DNA of 64,000 nucleotides from Burkholderiales bacterium (GCA_016213325.1 JACRAY010000024.1:1-64000), one strand, 5' to 3'; shown: positions 16,630-25,139, counted from the stretch's first letter. Program-made: numbers and translations. Notes: a model not told the origin generated them from the sequence alone.

Positions 16630-19600
16630 AATTCGCCAGGCTCTTCATCGACCGGCCGATCCTGGCCATCGTGCTCGCGCTCGTCACCCTGCTCGCGGGC
16701 ATCGCGAGCATGGGCCAGCTGCCGCTGACCGAGTACCCCAACGTGATGCCGCCGACAGTGAGCGTGGTCGCGCGCTACCCGGGCGCGGGACCGGCGGTGA
16801 TCGCCGACACCGTCGCCACGCCGCTGGAAACCGAGCTCAACGGGCTGCCCGGCCTGCTGTACATGGGCTCCCAGTCCACCGCCGACGGCCGGTACGCGCT
16901 CAACCTCACCTTCGACCAGTCGGTCGACCCGGCCCGCGCCGAAACGGACGTGCAGAACCGGGTGGCACGCGCGCTGCCCCGCCTGCCGGCCGAAGTGCAA
17001 CGCATCGGCGTCGTCAGCGAAAAGGTGTCGCCCGACATGCTGATGGTGGTGCACCTGCTGTCGCCCAGCCAGCGCTACGACCTGCTGCACCTGTCGAACT
17101 TCGCGCAACTGAACGTGCGCGACGCGCTGCTGCGCGTGCCCGGCGTGCAGGGCGTGACGGTGTGGGGCAGCGGCGAGTACAGCCTGCGCGTGTGGCTCGA
17201 CCCCGAGCGCATGCTGGCCCACGGCCTGGCAGCAGGCGACGTGATCGCCGCCATCCGCGAGCAGAACATGCAGGTGGCCGCCGGCTCGGTGGGCCAGCCC
17301 GACGTGGGCTCGCGCCGCCAGCTGCCGCTCGCTGTCTCGGGCCGGCTCGCCACGCCCGAGGCTTTCAACGACATCGTGGTGCGCACCGGTCCCTCCGGCG
17401 AGCAGCTCAAGCTCGCCAGCGTGGCGCGCATCGAACTCGGCGCCAGCCAGAACAGCCTGCGCAGCCTGCTGGACAACCAGCCGGCGGTTGGCATCCAGAT
17501 TACCCAGGATCCTTCGGCCAGCGCGATCGAAGTCGCGTCCGCCGTGCGGGCCGAGATGCACAAGCTGCAACAGGCTTTCCCCGACGGTATCGAGCATCGC
17601 GTGGCCTACGACCCGACGCTGTTCGTGCGCGCGTCCATCGCCAACGTGCTGCAGACGCTGGCCGAGGCGGTGGCCCTGGTCGTGCTGGTCGTGCTGCTGT
17701 TCCTGCAGAACTGGCGCGCCGCGCTGATCCCGATCGCAGCCGTGCCGGTGTCGCTGGTAGGCACGCTCGCGGCCATGCAGCTGTTCGGCTTCTCGCTCAA
17801 CACGCTGTCGCTGTTCGGGCTGGTGCTGTCCATCGGCATCGTGGTCGACGACGCCATCGTGGTCGTGGAGAACGTCGAGCGCCACCTCGCCGCCGGCATG
17901 AGCCCGCGCGACGCAGCCATCCGCGCGATGCAGGAAGTCACCGGCCCCATCCTCGCGATCACCGCGGTGCTGGCTGCCGTGTTCATCCCCACGGCGTTCA
18001 TGGGCGGCATGTCCGGCCAGTTCTACCGCCAGTTCGCGCTGACCATCGCCATCTCCACCGTGCTGTCGGCGATCAACTCGCTGACGCTGAGCCCGGCGCT
18101 GGCCGCGCTGCTGCTGAAGCCGCATGCGCCGCACGGGCCGCTGGCGCGCTGGCTGGGCGCGTTCAACCGGGGCTTCGATGCGCTGGCCTCGCGCTACGCC
18201 GTGTTCACCGCGGCGGCGCTGAAGCGCGGCGTGCGCCTGATGGCCCTCTACCTGGCGCTGCTGGTCGTGACCTTGGTCGCTTTCCGCGCGACGCCGGTGG
18301 GGTTCGTCCCCGCGCAGGACAAGTACTTCCTGGTCGGCATCGTGCAGCTGCCGCCCGGCGCCTCGCTCGACCGCACCGAGGCGGTCACGCGCGAGATGAC
18401 GCGCATCACCCTGGAGCATCCCGGCGTCGAAAGCGTGGTGGCCTTCCCGGGCCTGTCGATCAACGGCTTCGTCAGCAACCCCAGTGCCGCCGTCGTGTTC
18501 GCCATGCTCGACCCGTTCGAGCAGCGCAAGGACAAGGCGCTCGCGGCCGGGGCCATCGCGGGCTCGCTCAACGCTCGCTTCGGCGGCATCGACGAGGGTT
18601 TCGTCGCCATCTTCCCGCCCCCGCCCGTGCCCGGCCACGGCCAGACCGGCGGCTTCAAGCTGCAGGTTCAGGACCGTGCCCGTCTCGGCCCGCAGGCGCT
18701 CGAGCAGGCGCTGGGCAAGGTGATGGGCGCCGCGGCGAAGGACCCTCGCCTGATGGGCCTGATGTCCGGCTACCAGGCGCAAGTGCCGCAATTGTCGGTG
18801 GAGATCGACCGCGAGCGCGCCAAGGCGATGGGCGTGCCCATGAACGTGCTGGCCGAGTCCATGCAGGCCTACCTGGGCTCGGTGTACGTCAACGACTTCA
18901 ACTTCCTGGGCCGCGCCTGGCAAGTGAACGTGCAGGCCGACGCAGCTTTCCGCACGGACGCGGAATCGCTGTCACGCTTGTGGACGCGCAACACTGCGGG
19001 GCAGATGGTGCCGCTGGCTTCGCTGGTCAACGCCAGCGAAACCGTGGCGCCCGACACCATCAGCCGCTACAACGGCTTCGCGTCGGCCGACCTGTCGGGC
19101 GGCCCGGCGCCCGGTGCCAGCGCCGGCGACGCGGTGGCTGCGATGGAGGCGATCCTGGCCAAGGAGCTGCCCGAAGGCTTCGGCTACGAGTGGACCGACC
19201 TCACCTACCAGCAGCAGCGCGAAGGCAACGCCGGGGCACTGGTGTTCCCGCTGGCCGTGGGCCTCGCGTTCCTGATCCTCGCCGCCACCTACGGCAGCTG
19301 GTCGCTGCCGGTCGCCGTGCTGGGCATCGTGCCCATGGCCTTGCTCGGCGCACTGGGCGGCGTGTGGGCCAGCCGCGGCGACAACAACCTGTTCACGCAG
19401 ATCGCCTACGTGGTGCTGGTGGGGCTGGCGACGAAGAACGCGATCCTGATCGTGGAGTTCGCCCGCCAGCTGCAGCAGCAGGGCCGCGACGCGGTGTCTG
19501 CCGTGGTCGAAGCCGCCCGGCTGCGGCTGCGTCCCATCCTGATGACGTCGCTGGCCTTCGTGATGGGCGTGCTGCCGCTGGTGTTCGCCACCGGTGCGGG

Positions 19601-19757
19601 CGCCGAGATGCGGCAGGCCATGGGCGTGGCCGTGTTCGCCGGGATGCTGCTGGTCACGCTGGCCGGCCTCGTCTTCACCCCGCTGTTCTACGTGTTCGTG
19701 CAGCGCCGCTCGACCGAGCGGCGCGAGCTCTTCCCGAAGGAGATCCAGCATGCTTGA
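16626..19757 (+). CDS. RND efflux pump, HAE1 (MexF-like) type
   Basis: A 1043-aa inner-membrane proton-driven transporter with 12 predicted helices and two large periplasmic loops. TM4 carries the adjacent aspartates of HAE1 pumps (GIVVDDAIVVVENVERH, about residue 405), not the pattern of CusA-type heavy-metal (HME) pumps. The substrate is therefore expected to be an organic compound, even though the promoter upstream looks copper-sensor controlled. It starts at a GTG overlapping the adaptor stop (GTGA) and overlaps the outer-membrane gene by 8 bp. Confidence 0.95.
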   Translation: MKFARLFIDRPILAIVLALVTLLAGIASMGQLPLTEYPNVMPPTVSVVARYPGAGPAVIADTVATPLETELNGLPGLLYMGSQSTADGRYALNLTFDQSVDPARAETDVQNRVARALPRLPAEVQRIGVVSEKVSPDMLMVVHLLSPSQRYDLLHLSNFAQLNVRDALLRVPGVQGVTVWGSGEYSLRVWLDPERMLAHGLAAGDVIAAIREQNMQVAAGSVGQPDVGSRRQLPLAVSGRLATPEAFNDIVVRTGPSGEQLKLASVARIELGASQNSLRSLLDNQPAVGIQITQDPSASAIEVASAVRAEMHKLQQAFPDGIEHRVAYDPTLFVRASIANVLQTLAEAVALVVLVVLLFLQNWRAALIPIAAVPVSLVGTLAAMQLFGFSLNTLSLFGLVLSIGIVVDDAIVVVENVERHLAAGMSPRDAAIRAMQEVTGPILAITAVLAAVFIPTAFMGGMSGQFYRQFALTIAISTVLSAINSLTLSPALAALLLKPHAPHGPLARWLGAFNRGFDALASRYAVFTAAALKRGVRLMALYLALLVVTLVAFRATPVGFVPAQDKYFLVGIVQLPPGASLDRTEAVTREMTRITLEHPGVESVVAFPGLSINGFVSNPSAAVVFAMLDPFEQRKDKALAAGAIAGSLNARFGGIDEGFVAIFPPPPVPGHGQTGGFKLQVQDRARLGPQALEQALGKVMGAAAKDPRLMGLMSGYQAQVPQLSVEIDRERAKAMGVPMNVLAESMQAYLGSVYVNDFNFLGRAWQVNVQADAAFRTDAESLSRLWTRNTAGQMVPLASLVNASETVAPDTISRYNGFASADLSGGPAPGASAGDAVAAMEAILAKELPEGFGYEWTDLTYQQQREGNAGALVFPLAVGLAFLILAATYGSWSLPVAVLGIVPMALLGALGGVWASRGDNNLFTQIAYVVLVGLATKNAILIVEFARQLQQQGRDAVSAVVEAARLRLRPILMTSLAFVMGVLPLVFATGAGAEMRQAMGVAVFAGMLLVTLAGLVFTPLFYVFVQRRSTERRELFPKEIQHA

Positions 19758-21063
19758 AAGACATTGGCTTGCGCTCGCCCTGGCGGCGGCGTTCGTCGGC
19801 GCGCCTGCGGCGGCCGAACCCCTGGTTGAGTCTGCGGCCACGACCGCGCCGGTGTCCGCCGGCGCGGGCTGGCACGCCCTCGGTGACCCGGTCCTGTCGG
19901 GCCTCATCGAACGCGGCCTGGCGGCCAACCACAATGCCGCGCAGGCGCTGGCACGGCTGGAGCGGGCCCGCTCGCTGGAGCAGGGCGCTCATGCGCAGTC
20001 GGCGCCGGGCGGCAGCGTGCGGCTCGAGGCCACCGGCTCGAAGCAGGGCAGCCTGCGGCGCTCCGGCGTCGAGCTGGACTGGGAACTCGACCTGTTCGGC
20101 CGCCTGCGCACGCGCACCGGTGCCGCGACGCAGCGCGTGGTCGCCAGCGCTGCGGAACTCGAGGGCGTGCGGCTCGCCATCGGTGCCGGGATCGCACACA
20201 CCTGGTTCGAAGTGCTGGGCGCACGCGAGCAACTCGCGTTGGCCCGCAGCGTCGCCGACAACCGCGCATCGATGCTGAAGCTGGTGCAAAGCCGTGCCCG
20301 CCACGGCCTGGCGGCGCCGATCGACGAAGCGCGCGCCAGCGCGGAACTGGAGGCCGCGCAGGCTGACCTGCCGGTGCGCGAAGCCGCGCTGCAGGTCGCC
20401 ACGCATCGGTTCGCGGTGCTGCTGGGCGAGTCGCCGGCGGGCTTTGCCGTGCCGGCCGAGGCGGCAGCCCGCGCCATTCCGGTGCAGCTCGCCATTCCCG
20501 CCGCCGCCACCTGGCTGGCACGCAGGCCCGATATCCGCCAGCACGAAGCGCAGTTGCGTTCGAGCGAAATGGACGTGGAGGCGGTGCGCTCCGAGTTCTA
20601 CCCGAGGATCACCATCGGCGGGCTGCTCGGCTTCATCGGCGGGTCGGCAGCAGCCGTCGCCTCCAGCGGCAGCCTGTCGTGGATGGCCGGGCCGACGCTG
20701 CTGGCGCCGCTGTTCGACCGCCCGCGGATTGAAGCGCGGCTGGCTGGCGCGAAGGCCGGCAAGCAGGAGGCACTGGCCGCCTACCGGCAACGCATCCTGC
20801 TGGCCGTGGAGGAAGTGGAGAACGCGGTCGCCCGCCATGCGGCCGGCCAGCGGCAGCTGCAGAGCCTGGAGCGCCGCGCTCACCACGCGTCGAACGCCCA
20901 GCGGCTGGCCCGCACCCGCTTCGAAGCGGGGGCTGCCGACATGCTGGAACTGCTGGACGCGCAGCGTACGGCGCAGCAGGCGACGGCCGCGCTGTCCGAG
21001 GCGCTCACGGCCCAGCGGCAGGGCGTGGTGGCTGTCCTCAAGGCGGTGGCAGCCGGCGCTTGA
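19750..21063 (+). CDS. Outer-membrane efflux channel, NodT/OprM family
   Basis: The 437-aa TolC-superfamily channel has a signal peptide (residues 1-22) and two tandem OEP domains. The RRPDIRQHEAQLRSSEMDVEAVRSEFYPRI segment is typical of NodT-type proteins. A lipobox Cys is not evident, unlike many relatives. It completes the tripartite pump with the two preceding genes. Its TGA (21061-21063) lies inside the -35 element of the next promoter, so the MerR gene after it has its own control signal. Confidence 0.92.
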   Translation: MLERHWLALALAAAFVGAPAAAEPLVESAATTAPVSAGAGWHALGDPVLSGLIERGLAANHNAAQALARLERARSLEQGAHAQSAPGGSVRLEATGSKQGSLRRSGVELDWELDLFGRLRTRTGAATQRVVASAAELEGVRLAIGAGIAHTWFEVLGAREQLALARSVADNRASMLKLVQSRARHGLAAPIDEARASAELEAAQADLPVREAALQVATHRFAVLLGESPAGFAVPAEAAARAIPVQLAIPAAATWLARRPDIRQHEAQLRSSEMDVEAVRSEFYPRITIGGLLGFIGGSAAAVASSGSLSWMAGPTLLAPLFDRPRIEARLAGAKAGKQEALAAYRQRILLAVEEVENAVARHAAGQRQLQSLERRAHHASNAQRLARTRFEAGAADMLELLDAQRTAQQATAALSEALTAQRQGVVAVLKAVAAGA

Positions 21064-21090
21064 CCTTGCCATCGTGTCAAGGTTGACACT
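21060..21090 (+). promoter_or_regulatory. CueR-type promoter of merR gene 2 (autoregulation)
   Basis: TTGACC (21060-21065), a 19-bp spacer and GACACT (21085-21090). The dyad has perfect 6-bp half-sites ACCTTG (21064-21069) and CAAGGT (21078-21083 region), the best CueR-type match in the window. It overlaps the stop codon of the channel gene. Confidence 0.78.
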
Positions 21091-21120
21091 GGCTGCATCG
21101 ACGACGAGGAGAACGTTTCC

Positions 21121-21681
21121 ATGCAGATGATGAACATCGGGGACGCGGCGAAGGCCGCGGGGGTCACGCCCAAGATGGTCCGCCACTACGAACTGCTCGG
21201 CCTGATCCCCGAGGCCGAGCGCACCGGATCGGGCTACCGCCTGTACGGGTCACGCGAGATCGGCATGCTGAAGTTCATCCGCCAGTCGCGCGGCTTCGGC
21301 TTCTCCACCCGGCAGATCGACTCGCTGCTGGCGCTGTGGCGCGACGACGGCCGCGAAAGCCGGCAGGTGAAGCGGGTGGCCGAGGCGCAGCTGGCCGAGC
21401 TGGAGCAGCGCCAGCGCGAGCTGGACGAGATGCGCGCCACGCTGTCGAGGCTGGTGGCCGACTGCGCCGATGACGCTGAATCGCACTGCGCGATCATCGA
21501 GTCGCTGGCCGCTGACGCCCCGGCCCCCGGCCGCGTGAAGGCACGCACGCTGAAGGAAGTCCGCGCCGGCGAGAAGCGGCCCGCCGGGGCGCGCCGCACG
21601 GCTGCCAAGCCGGTCGCAGCACCGGCTGCGGGACACCTCGGCCTGATGGCATGGGCGCACTCAGCCGCCCAGCGCTCGTGA
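21121..21681 (+). CDS. CueR-like MerR regulator 2
   Basis: A 186-aa paralogue of the regulator at 12866 with the same landmarks: an HTH at residues 4-40, S80 at the monovalent-metal position, and C115-x7-C123 (CADDAESHC). Like its paralogue it has a basic/Ala-rich C-terminal extension ending in a similar LGLMAWA-type motif, which suggests duplication after the extension was gained. GAGGAG precedes the ATG. It follows the strongest CueR-type box, indicating autoregulation. Confidence 0.88.
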   Translation: MQMMNIGDAAKAAGVTPKMVRHYELLGLIPEAERTGSGYRLYGSREIGMLKFIRQSRGFGFSTRQIDSLLALWRDDGRESRQVKRVAEAQLAELEQRQRELDEMRATLSRLVADCADDAESHCAIIESLAADAPAPGRVKARTLKEVRAGEKRPAGARRTAAKPVAAPAAGHLGLMAWAHSAAQRS

Positions 21682-21688
21682 GGCGGCC

Positions 21689-22192
21689 ATGCGCAAAGCC
21701 CGCAAGCAACTCAACACCCTGGCCCTGCGCCTGGTCGAACTCGCCATCGCCGGCGTGTTCCTCGGCGCGGTGGGGCACCACGTCTACACGCTGAACCTGA
21801 AGCCGCTGGCGGCGCTGTGCCTGCCGGTGCTGGTGGCGATGTTCGGCTTCACCTCGCTGCTGTACATGCGCGGCCGGTCGCTGAGCCGCGGGCGGGACCA
21901 GATGCGCACGCTGTTTGCGGCCGAGCGGGCCATGCAGGGGGCGATCTGGTACTTCACGGGCATCGTGGCCGCCATGGCCCTCCACGGACTGGTCCAGTTG
22001 CTGGACATCGCGCACGACCCCGCGGATCCCGGCATCGAGTCGCTCGCGCTGGTGCTGTTCCTCGGGCCCTATGCGCACATGCAGACCGGCTTCACGCTTT
22101 TCATGCGGGCGGCGTGGCTGGTCGCACCGCAGTTCATGCGCACGGTGCCCACGCGCGAGATCTGGCGGCGGGTGCACTACGTGCCGGGCTGA
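21689..22192 (+). CDS. Hypothetical membrane protein (167 aa)
   Basis: The protein has about four hydrophobic helices (around residues 12-32, 38-58, 85-105 and 115-140) with positively charged loops, and ends in a short cytosolic tail. I do not recognise the family. It starts 7 bp after the MerR gene 2 stop and is likely co-transcribed with it. Its 3' end overlaps a remnant of an AraC gene on the other strand. Confidence 0.65.
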   Translation: MRKARKQLNTLALRLVELAIAGVFLGAVGHHVYTLNLKPLAALCLPVLVAMFGFTSLLYMRGRSLSRGRDQMRTLFAAERAMQGAIWYFTGIVAAMALHGLVQLLDIAHDPADPGIESLALVLFLGPYAHMQTGFTLFMRAAWLVAPQFMRTVPTREIWRRVHYVPG

Positions 22193-22310
22193 CGCCTCAG
22201 CCCTGGCGCGGCGCGTTTCACCAAGGCCGGGCTCAAGCCGAGCACGCGCAGGAAGCTGCGACGCATGCGCTCGGCGTCGCCGAAGCCGCAGTCCTGCGCG
22301 ACGCGCCGGA
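22177..22310 (-). pseudogene. Truncated AraC-family regulator (C-terminal HTH remnant)
   Basis: Minus-strand translation gives VRRVAQDCGFGDAERMRRSF followed by a short LRVLGLSPALVK stretch. This is the second helix-turn-helix of GlxA/AraC-type regulators (VA..CGFG..E.MRR.F...LG.SP). Nothing of the rest of the gene remains. The coding similarity starts exactly at the left edge (22311) of the inverted duplication, so the duplication event appears to have cut the gene. It has no start and is not expected to be expressed. Confidence 0.75.
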
Positions 22311-22327
22311 CGTGGACACGGCATGGA

Positions 22328-22606
22328 TCAGTACAGCTGGTGGATGGTGTGGGCGCGCGCTGCCTGCACGGCTTCGTAGCGCCTCTCGCCGCGGCTGCGC
22401 TCGCCCTTGAACTCGGGCGTGCGGCCGGCCGTGTACTGGCTGGTGCCGAGCGTGCCAGCCTGCTTGGCGGCCATGGTTTCAGCCTTGACTTCGGCACGGG
22501 TGCGCCCGCCGGCGAACGGCGCGGAGCGCGACAGGTCGTCGGCCGCTTCGTTGGCGAAGGCGGCGCCGGAGGCCAGCAGGAGGATGGCGATGCTGGAGGT
22601 CTTCAT
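22328..22606 (-). CDS. DUF4148 secreted small protein, copy 2
   Basis: A 92-aa protein with a signal peptide, about 90% identical to copy 1 (9626-9904). Differences include Ile to Ser at position 5, three Ser to Gly/Ala changes and Met to Thr. The frame is intact and the promoter copy upstream (22723-22693) keeps its 19-bp spacer and dyad, so it is likely functional. Function of the family is unknown. Confidence 0.85.
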   Translation of the reverse strand: MKTSSIAILLLASGAAFANEAADDLSRSAPFAGGRTRAEVKAETMAAKQAGTLGTSQYTAGRTPEFKGERSRGERRYEAVQAARAHTIHQLY

Positions 22607-22692
22607 GGGGTTCACTCGCTTTCAATGGTGAACCGGCTTTCGGCTGGGCCGCGACGGAGTTCGACATGAGCTCACTGATCGCGACAACCCGG

Positions 22693-22723
22693 ACTCTGAA
22701 GGTTGACACGATGTCAGTGTCAA
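22693..22723 (-). promoter_or_regulatory. MerR-type promoter of DUF4148 gene 2
   Basis: Minus strand TTGACA (22723-22718), a 19-bp spacer and CAGAGT (22698-22693). It is the duplicated counterpart of 9509-9539, and the dyad is unchanged. Confidence 0.68.
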
Positions 22724-22773
22724 CCTCGTTCAGTCCGTGCGAAGCCGTAAGGCACTTGCGATGCCGCTGACTG

Positions 22774-22828
22774 ATGACAGAACCGTAATCTGGCGGCGAT
22801 CCCTGCGTGCGGAACTGTCCCCTACACT
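22774..22828 (+). promoter_or_regulatory. Copper-type response-regulator box and -10 of the TolC/oxidase operon
   Basis: ATGACA-GAAC-CGTAAT (22774-22789) is followed 33 bp later by TACACT (22823-22828). The same box and 33-bp spacing recur at 26861 and, on the minus strand, at 29956. A good -35 is lacking, which suits an activator-dependent promoter. Confidence 0.65.
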
Positions 22829-22906
22829 CCACAGGCCCATGAATGCTCTGCGAAGTCCCGGCATCGAAACCCGGTTTCAGGCACGAGTCGATAGAATGCC
22901 CCGGTG

Positions 22907-23302
22907 ATGGCGCTCCTTCGATTGCTCGTCGCCTGGTTCGTGATGATTGCGGTCCCGCTCCAGGGGATTGCAGGCGTTTCGATGTCTTTCTGCGGCACTG
23001 CCGCGCCGGTCGGCCAGGAGCTCGGGAGCATCGACCACGCACATGCCGAGCACAACCATTCGCATGCCCTGGCCGACCAGGTGCATGCCACGAAGACCGA
23101 TAGTCAGGATCCGGCGGATGCCCCCTCGGATGCGATGTTTCACAAGTGCTCTGCCTGTTCCTCGTGCTGCTTGACCGTCGGTGTCCCCCAGCAGGCACGA
23201 ATCGAACTGGACGCTGCGCGCCTACCGCCAGTGTTTCCCCCGGTCGTTGTCGGGGCTTCGGAAAGTCACCCTGCCCGGCTCGAACGGCCGCCTCGCTGCT
23301 GA
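22907..23302 (+). CDS. Cys/His-rich periplasmic protein of a copper operon (CzcI-like)
   Basis: A 131-aa exported protein with a hydrophobic N-terminus (residues 1-25), a His-rich stretch (HAHAEHNHSHALADQVH) and a Cys cluster HKCSACSSCC. The arrangement resembles the small CzcI/DUF2946-like proteins that precede metal efflux genes. Periplasmic metal binding is likely; copper is inferred from the neighbouring oxidase and CusF-like genes. The ATG at 22907 is preferred over the overlapping GTG at 22904. Confidence 0.7.
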   Translation: MALLRLLVAWFVMIAVPLQGIAGVSMSFCGTAAPVGQELGSIDHAHAEHNHSHALADQVHATKTDSQDPADAPSDAMFHKCSACSSCCLTVGVPQQARIELDAARLPPVFPPVVVGASESHPARLERPPRC

Positions 23303-23384
23303 AATCGCCCGAGCCCGGCCAGGGTTCGCGAAATCTGCGCCGGCCGAGCAGGCCGCGCCACTTCCACCCATCTGGAGTGTGCCC

Positions 23385-23687
23385 ATGTTGCACTTACAAC
23401 TCATTGCGGTGCCCGCTGCCGTCCTCGCCGTGGCGACAGCTGCAGCGCAGCAGCCCGCGGAACCGGCGGCGGTTGTGCCGTCCGTCCCTGGTTACCAGTC
23501 CGCCTTCGAATCGTACGAGGCCTACAAGGAACAGCCCACCGGCTCGTGGGTCGAGTCGAACGGGACGGTGCGTCGCATCGGAGGATGGCGGGCCTATGCG
23601 AACGAGGCGCAGGGAAAGGCCGCACCTGCGACCGTGCCGTCCAGCGCGCCGGCAGCCCCCGGTCCGCACCAGGGGCAGCGCCGATGA
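23385..23687 (+). CDS. Small secreted hypothetical protein of the copper operon
   Basis: A 100-aa exported protein with a signal peptide (MLHLQLIAVPAAVLAVATAAAQ) and a mature part containing FESYEAYKEQPTGSWVESNG, followed by a Pro/Ala-rich tail. I do not know a named family. GGAG lies 7-10 bp before the ATG. Its stop overlaps the ATG of the TolC-type gene (ATGA), so translation of the two is coupled. Confidence 0.7.
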   Translation: MLHLQLIAVPAAVLAVATAAAQQPAEPAAVVPSVPGYQSAFESYEAYKEQPTGSWVESNGTVRRIGGWRAYANEAQGKAAPATVPSSAPAAPGPHQGQRR

Positions 23688-25120
23688 AAACGAACACCAT
23701 GAATGCGCGTGGAAAGCTTGCCACCGCCATACTGTCTGTGCTTGCCCTGGGCGCGTGCGCGTCGCTCGACATCGACCAGGCGGTCGACGATGCGAATCGC
23801 GCCATACCCGCATTCACCAACGGCCAGCTCGAGGTCGCCCGCACCGGGCAACAGCACGACCAGCGTGCCCGGGTCACCCGCGAACTGCTCGCTGCACCAC
23901 TAGGGATGGACGACGCGGTACGCCTCGCCCTGGTCAACAGCCCCACGGTCCAGGCGCTCATTGCCCAGGCCTGGTCGGAGATGGCCGAAGCCAACCAGGC
24001 GGGCCGGGTCGGCAACCCCATCTTCACTTTCGAACGCATCCGCAGCGGTGACGAACTCGAGATCGGCCGCCTGTTGACGATCGGGTTGCTTGACCTGATC
24101 ACCCTGCCTGCGCGTCAATCGATGGCGGGAAACCGGGTCGAACAGGCCAAGGTCCAGCTCGCGGCGAACGTCGTGGAGCACGTCAATCGCGTGAGGCAGG
24201 CATGGATCAACGCCGTTGCGGCACAGCAGCAGCTGGCCTATGCCGAACAGGTGGGCAGGGCTGCCAGGGCGGGCGCCGAGCTGGCCAGGCGAATGGAACA
24301 GGTCGGCAATTTCAGCAAGCTCCAGCGCGCACGCCAGCACGCCTTCTACGCCGACGCGGCAGCCCAGCTTGCAGCTGCAAGCCATGTCGCGACCAGCGCG
24401 CGGGAGGAGCTCATCCGGCAACTGGGGCTGGACGGCGAGCAGTCAGTCCTTCTCAGGCTGCCGGAGCGCCTGCCGGAGCTGCCGAAGGAGCCTCGTGGGC
24501 CCGCCGAGCTGGGCCGTGCGGCTCTTGACCAGAGGCTCGACATCCGCCTGGCGCGACTTCAGCTCGACGTCGCCGGCCGCGCGCAGGGGCTGAACCTCCT
24601 CAACACCGTTTTCGATGTGGAGTTGGGCCGGCGTCACGATACGCGCTTCGACAACGCCGGCGGTACGCGCTCCGTCGCGCGCGGCTGGGAAGCCGAGATT
24701 CGCCTGCCGCTCTTCGACTGGGGCGGGGCGCAACTGGCAGCCATGAACGCCCGATCACTGCTGGCGGCCACTCGGTATGACGCAGCGGTTCGCGCCGCCG
24801 GTTCACAGCTACGGGAGGGCTACTCGGCCTACCGGACGGCATACGACATCGCACGGCACTACCGCGACGAAGTCGTGCCGCTGCGCAAGACGATCTCCGA
24901 CGAGAACGTCCTTCGCTACAACGGGATGCTGATCGGCGTGTTCGAGCTTCTCGCCGACGCACGCGACCAGATAGCGACGGTCATGGCCGCCATCAATGCC
25001 CAGCAGCAGTTCTGGCTGGCCAATGCGGCACTGGCTTCCACCCTGGTCGGCCGCCCGGTGACGGCCGGCACCGCGCGCGCCGCCACGGCCACGCCGAGCG
25101 GCGCCGAGGCCGGGCACTGA
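23684..25120 (+). CDS. TolC-family outer-membrane channel lipoprotein
   Basis: The 478-aa protein has a lipobox at C25 (LALGAC) and two OEP-type repeats with long helices. It belongs to the branch of TolC proteins commonly found before a copper oxidase gene in Burkholderiales. No pump or adaptor gene lies in this operon, so it must borrow an inner-membrane partner or serve another export route. The upstream overlap is ATGA and the multicopper oxidase follows after 19 bp. Confidence 0.88.
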   Translation: MKTNTMNARGKLATAILSVLALGACASLDIDQAVDDANRAIPAFTNGQLEVARTGQQHDQRARVTRELLAAPLGMDDAVRLALVNSPTVQALIAQAWSEMAEANQAGRVGNPIFTFERIRSGDELEIGRLLTIGLLDLITLPARQSMAGNRVEQAKVQLAANVVEHVNRVRQAWINAVAAQQQLAYAEQVGRAARAGAELARRMEQVGNFSKLQRARQHAFYADAAAQLAAASHVATSAREELIRQLGLDGEQSVLLRLPERLPELPKEPRGPAELGRAALDQRLDIRLARLQLDVAGRAQGLNLLNTVFDVELGRRHDTRFDNAGGTRSVARGWEAEIRLPLFDWGGAQLAAMNARSLLAATRYDAAVRAAGSQLREGYSAYRTAYDIARHYRDEVVPLRKTISDENVLRYNGMLIGVFELLADARDQIATVMAAINAQQQFWLANAALASTLVGRPVTAGTARAATATPSGAEAGH

Positions 25121-25139
25121 TTTCGAGCAGGCAGCAACC

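Larger units (their letters stand above)
22311..22725. repeat. 415-bp inverted duplication, copy 2
   Basis: Reverse-complement copy of 9507-9921 with the same length and boundaries. It carries the MerR-type promoter and the DUF4148 coding region but not the terminator. Scattered substitutions (9 amino-acid changes over 92) show that the event is not recent. It abuts the AraC remnant. Confidence 0.9.

Noticed and set aside
16437-18923. Long minus-strand frame opposite the RND adaptor and pump
   Set aside because: The translation is His/Arg/Gln-rich shadow sequence and the plus-strand pump is certain.
9509-22723. Reading the TTGACATCGTGTCAA dyads as the same operator as TTGACYNCGGTCAA
   Set aside because: The former has 5 bases between TTGAC and GTCAA and sits inside a 19-bp promoter spacer (MerR logic). 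The latter has 4 and lies upstream of the -10 by 23 bp (Crp/Fnr logic). They are different codes.
9507-22725. The inverted duplication as an insertion sequence
   Set aside because: It carries no transposase, and no terminal inverted repeat or target duplication is visible at the edges.
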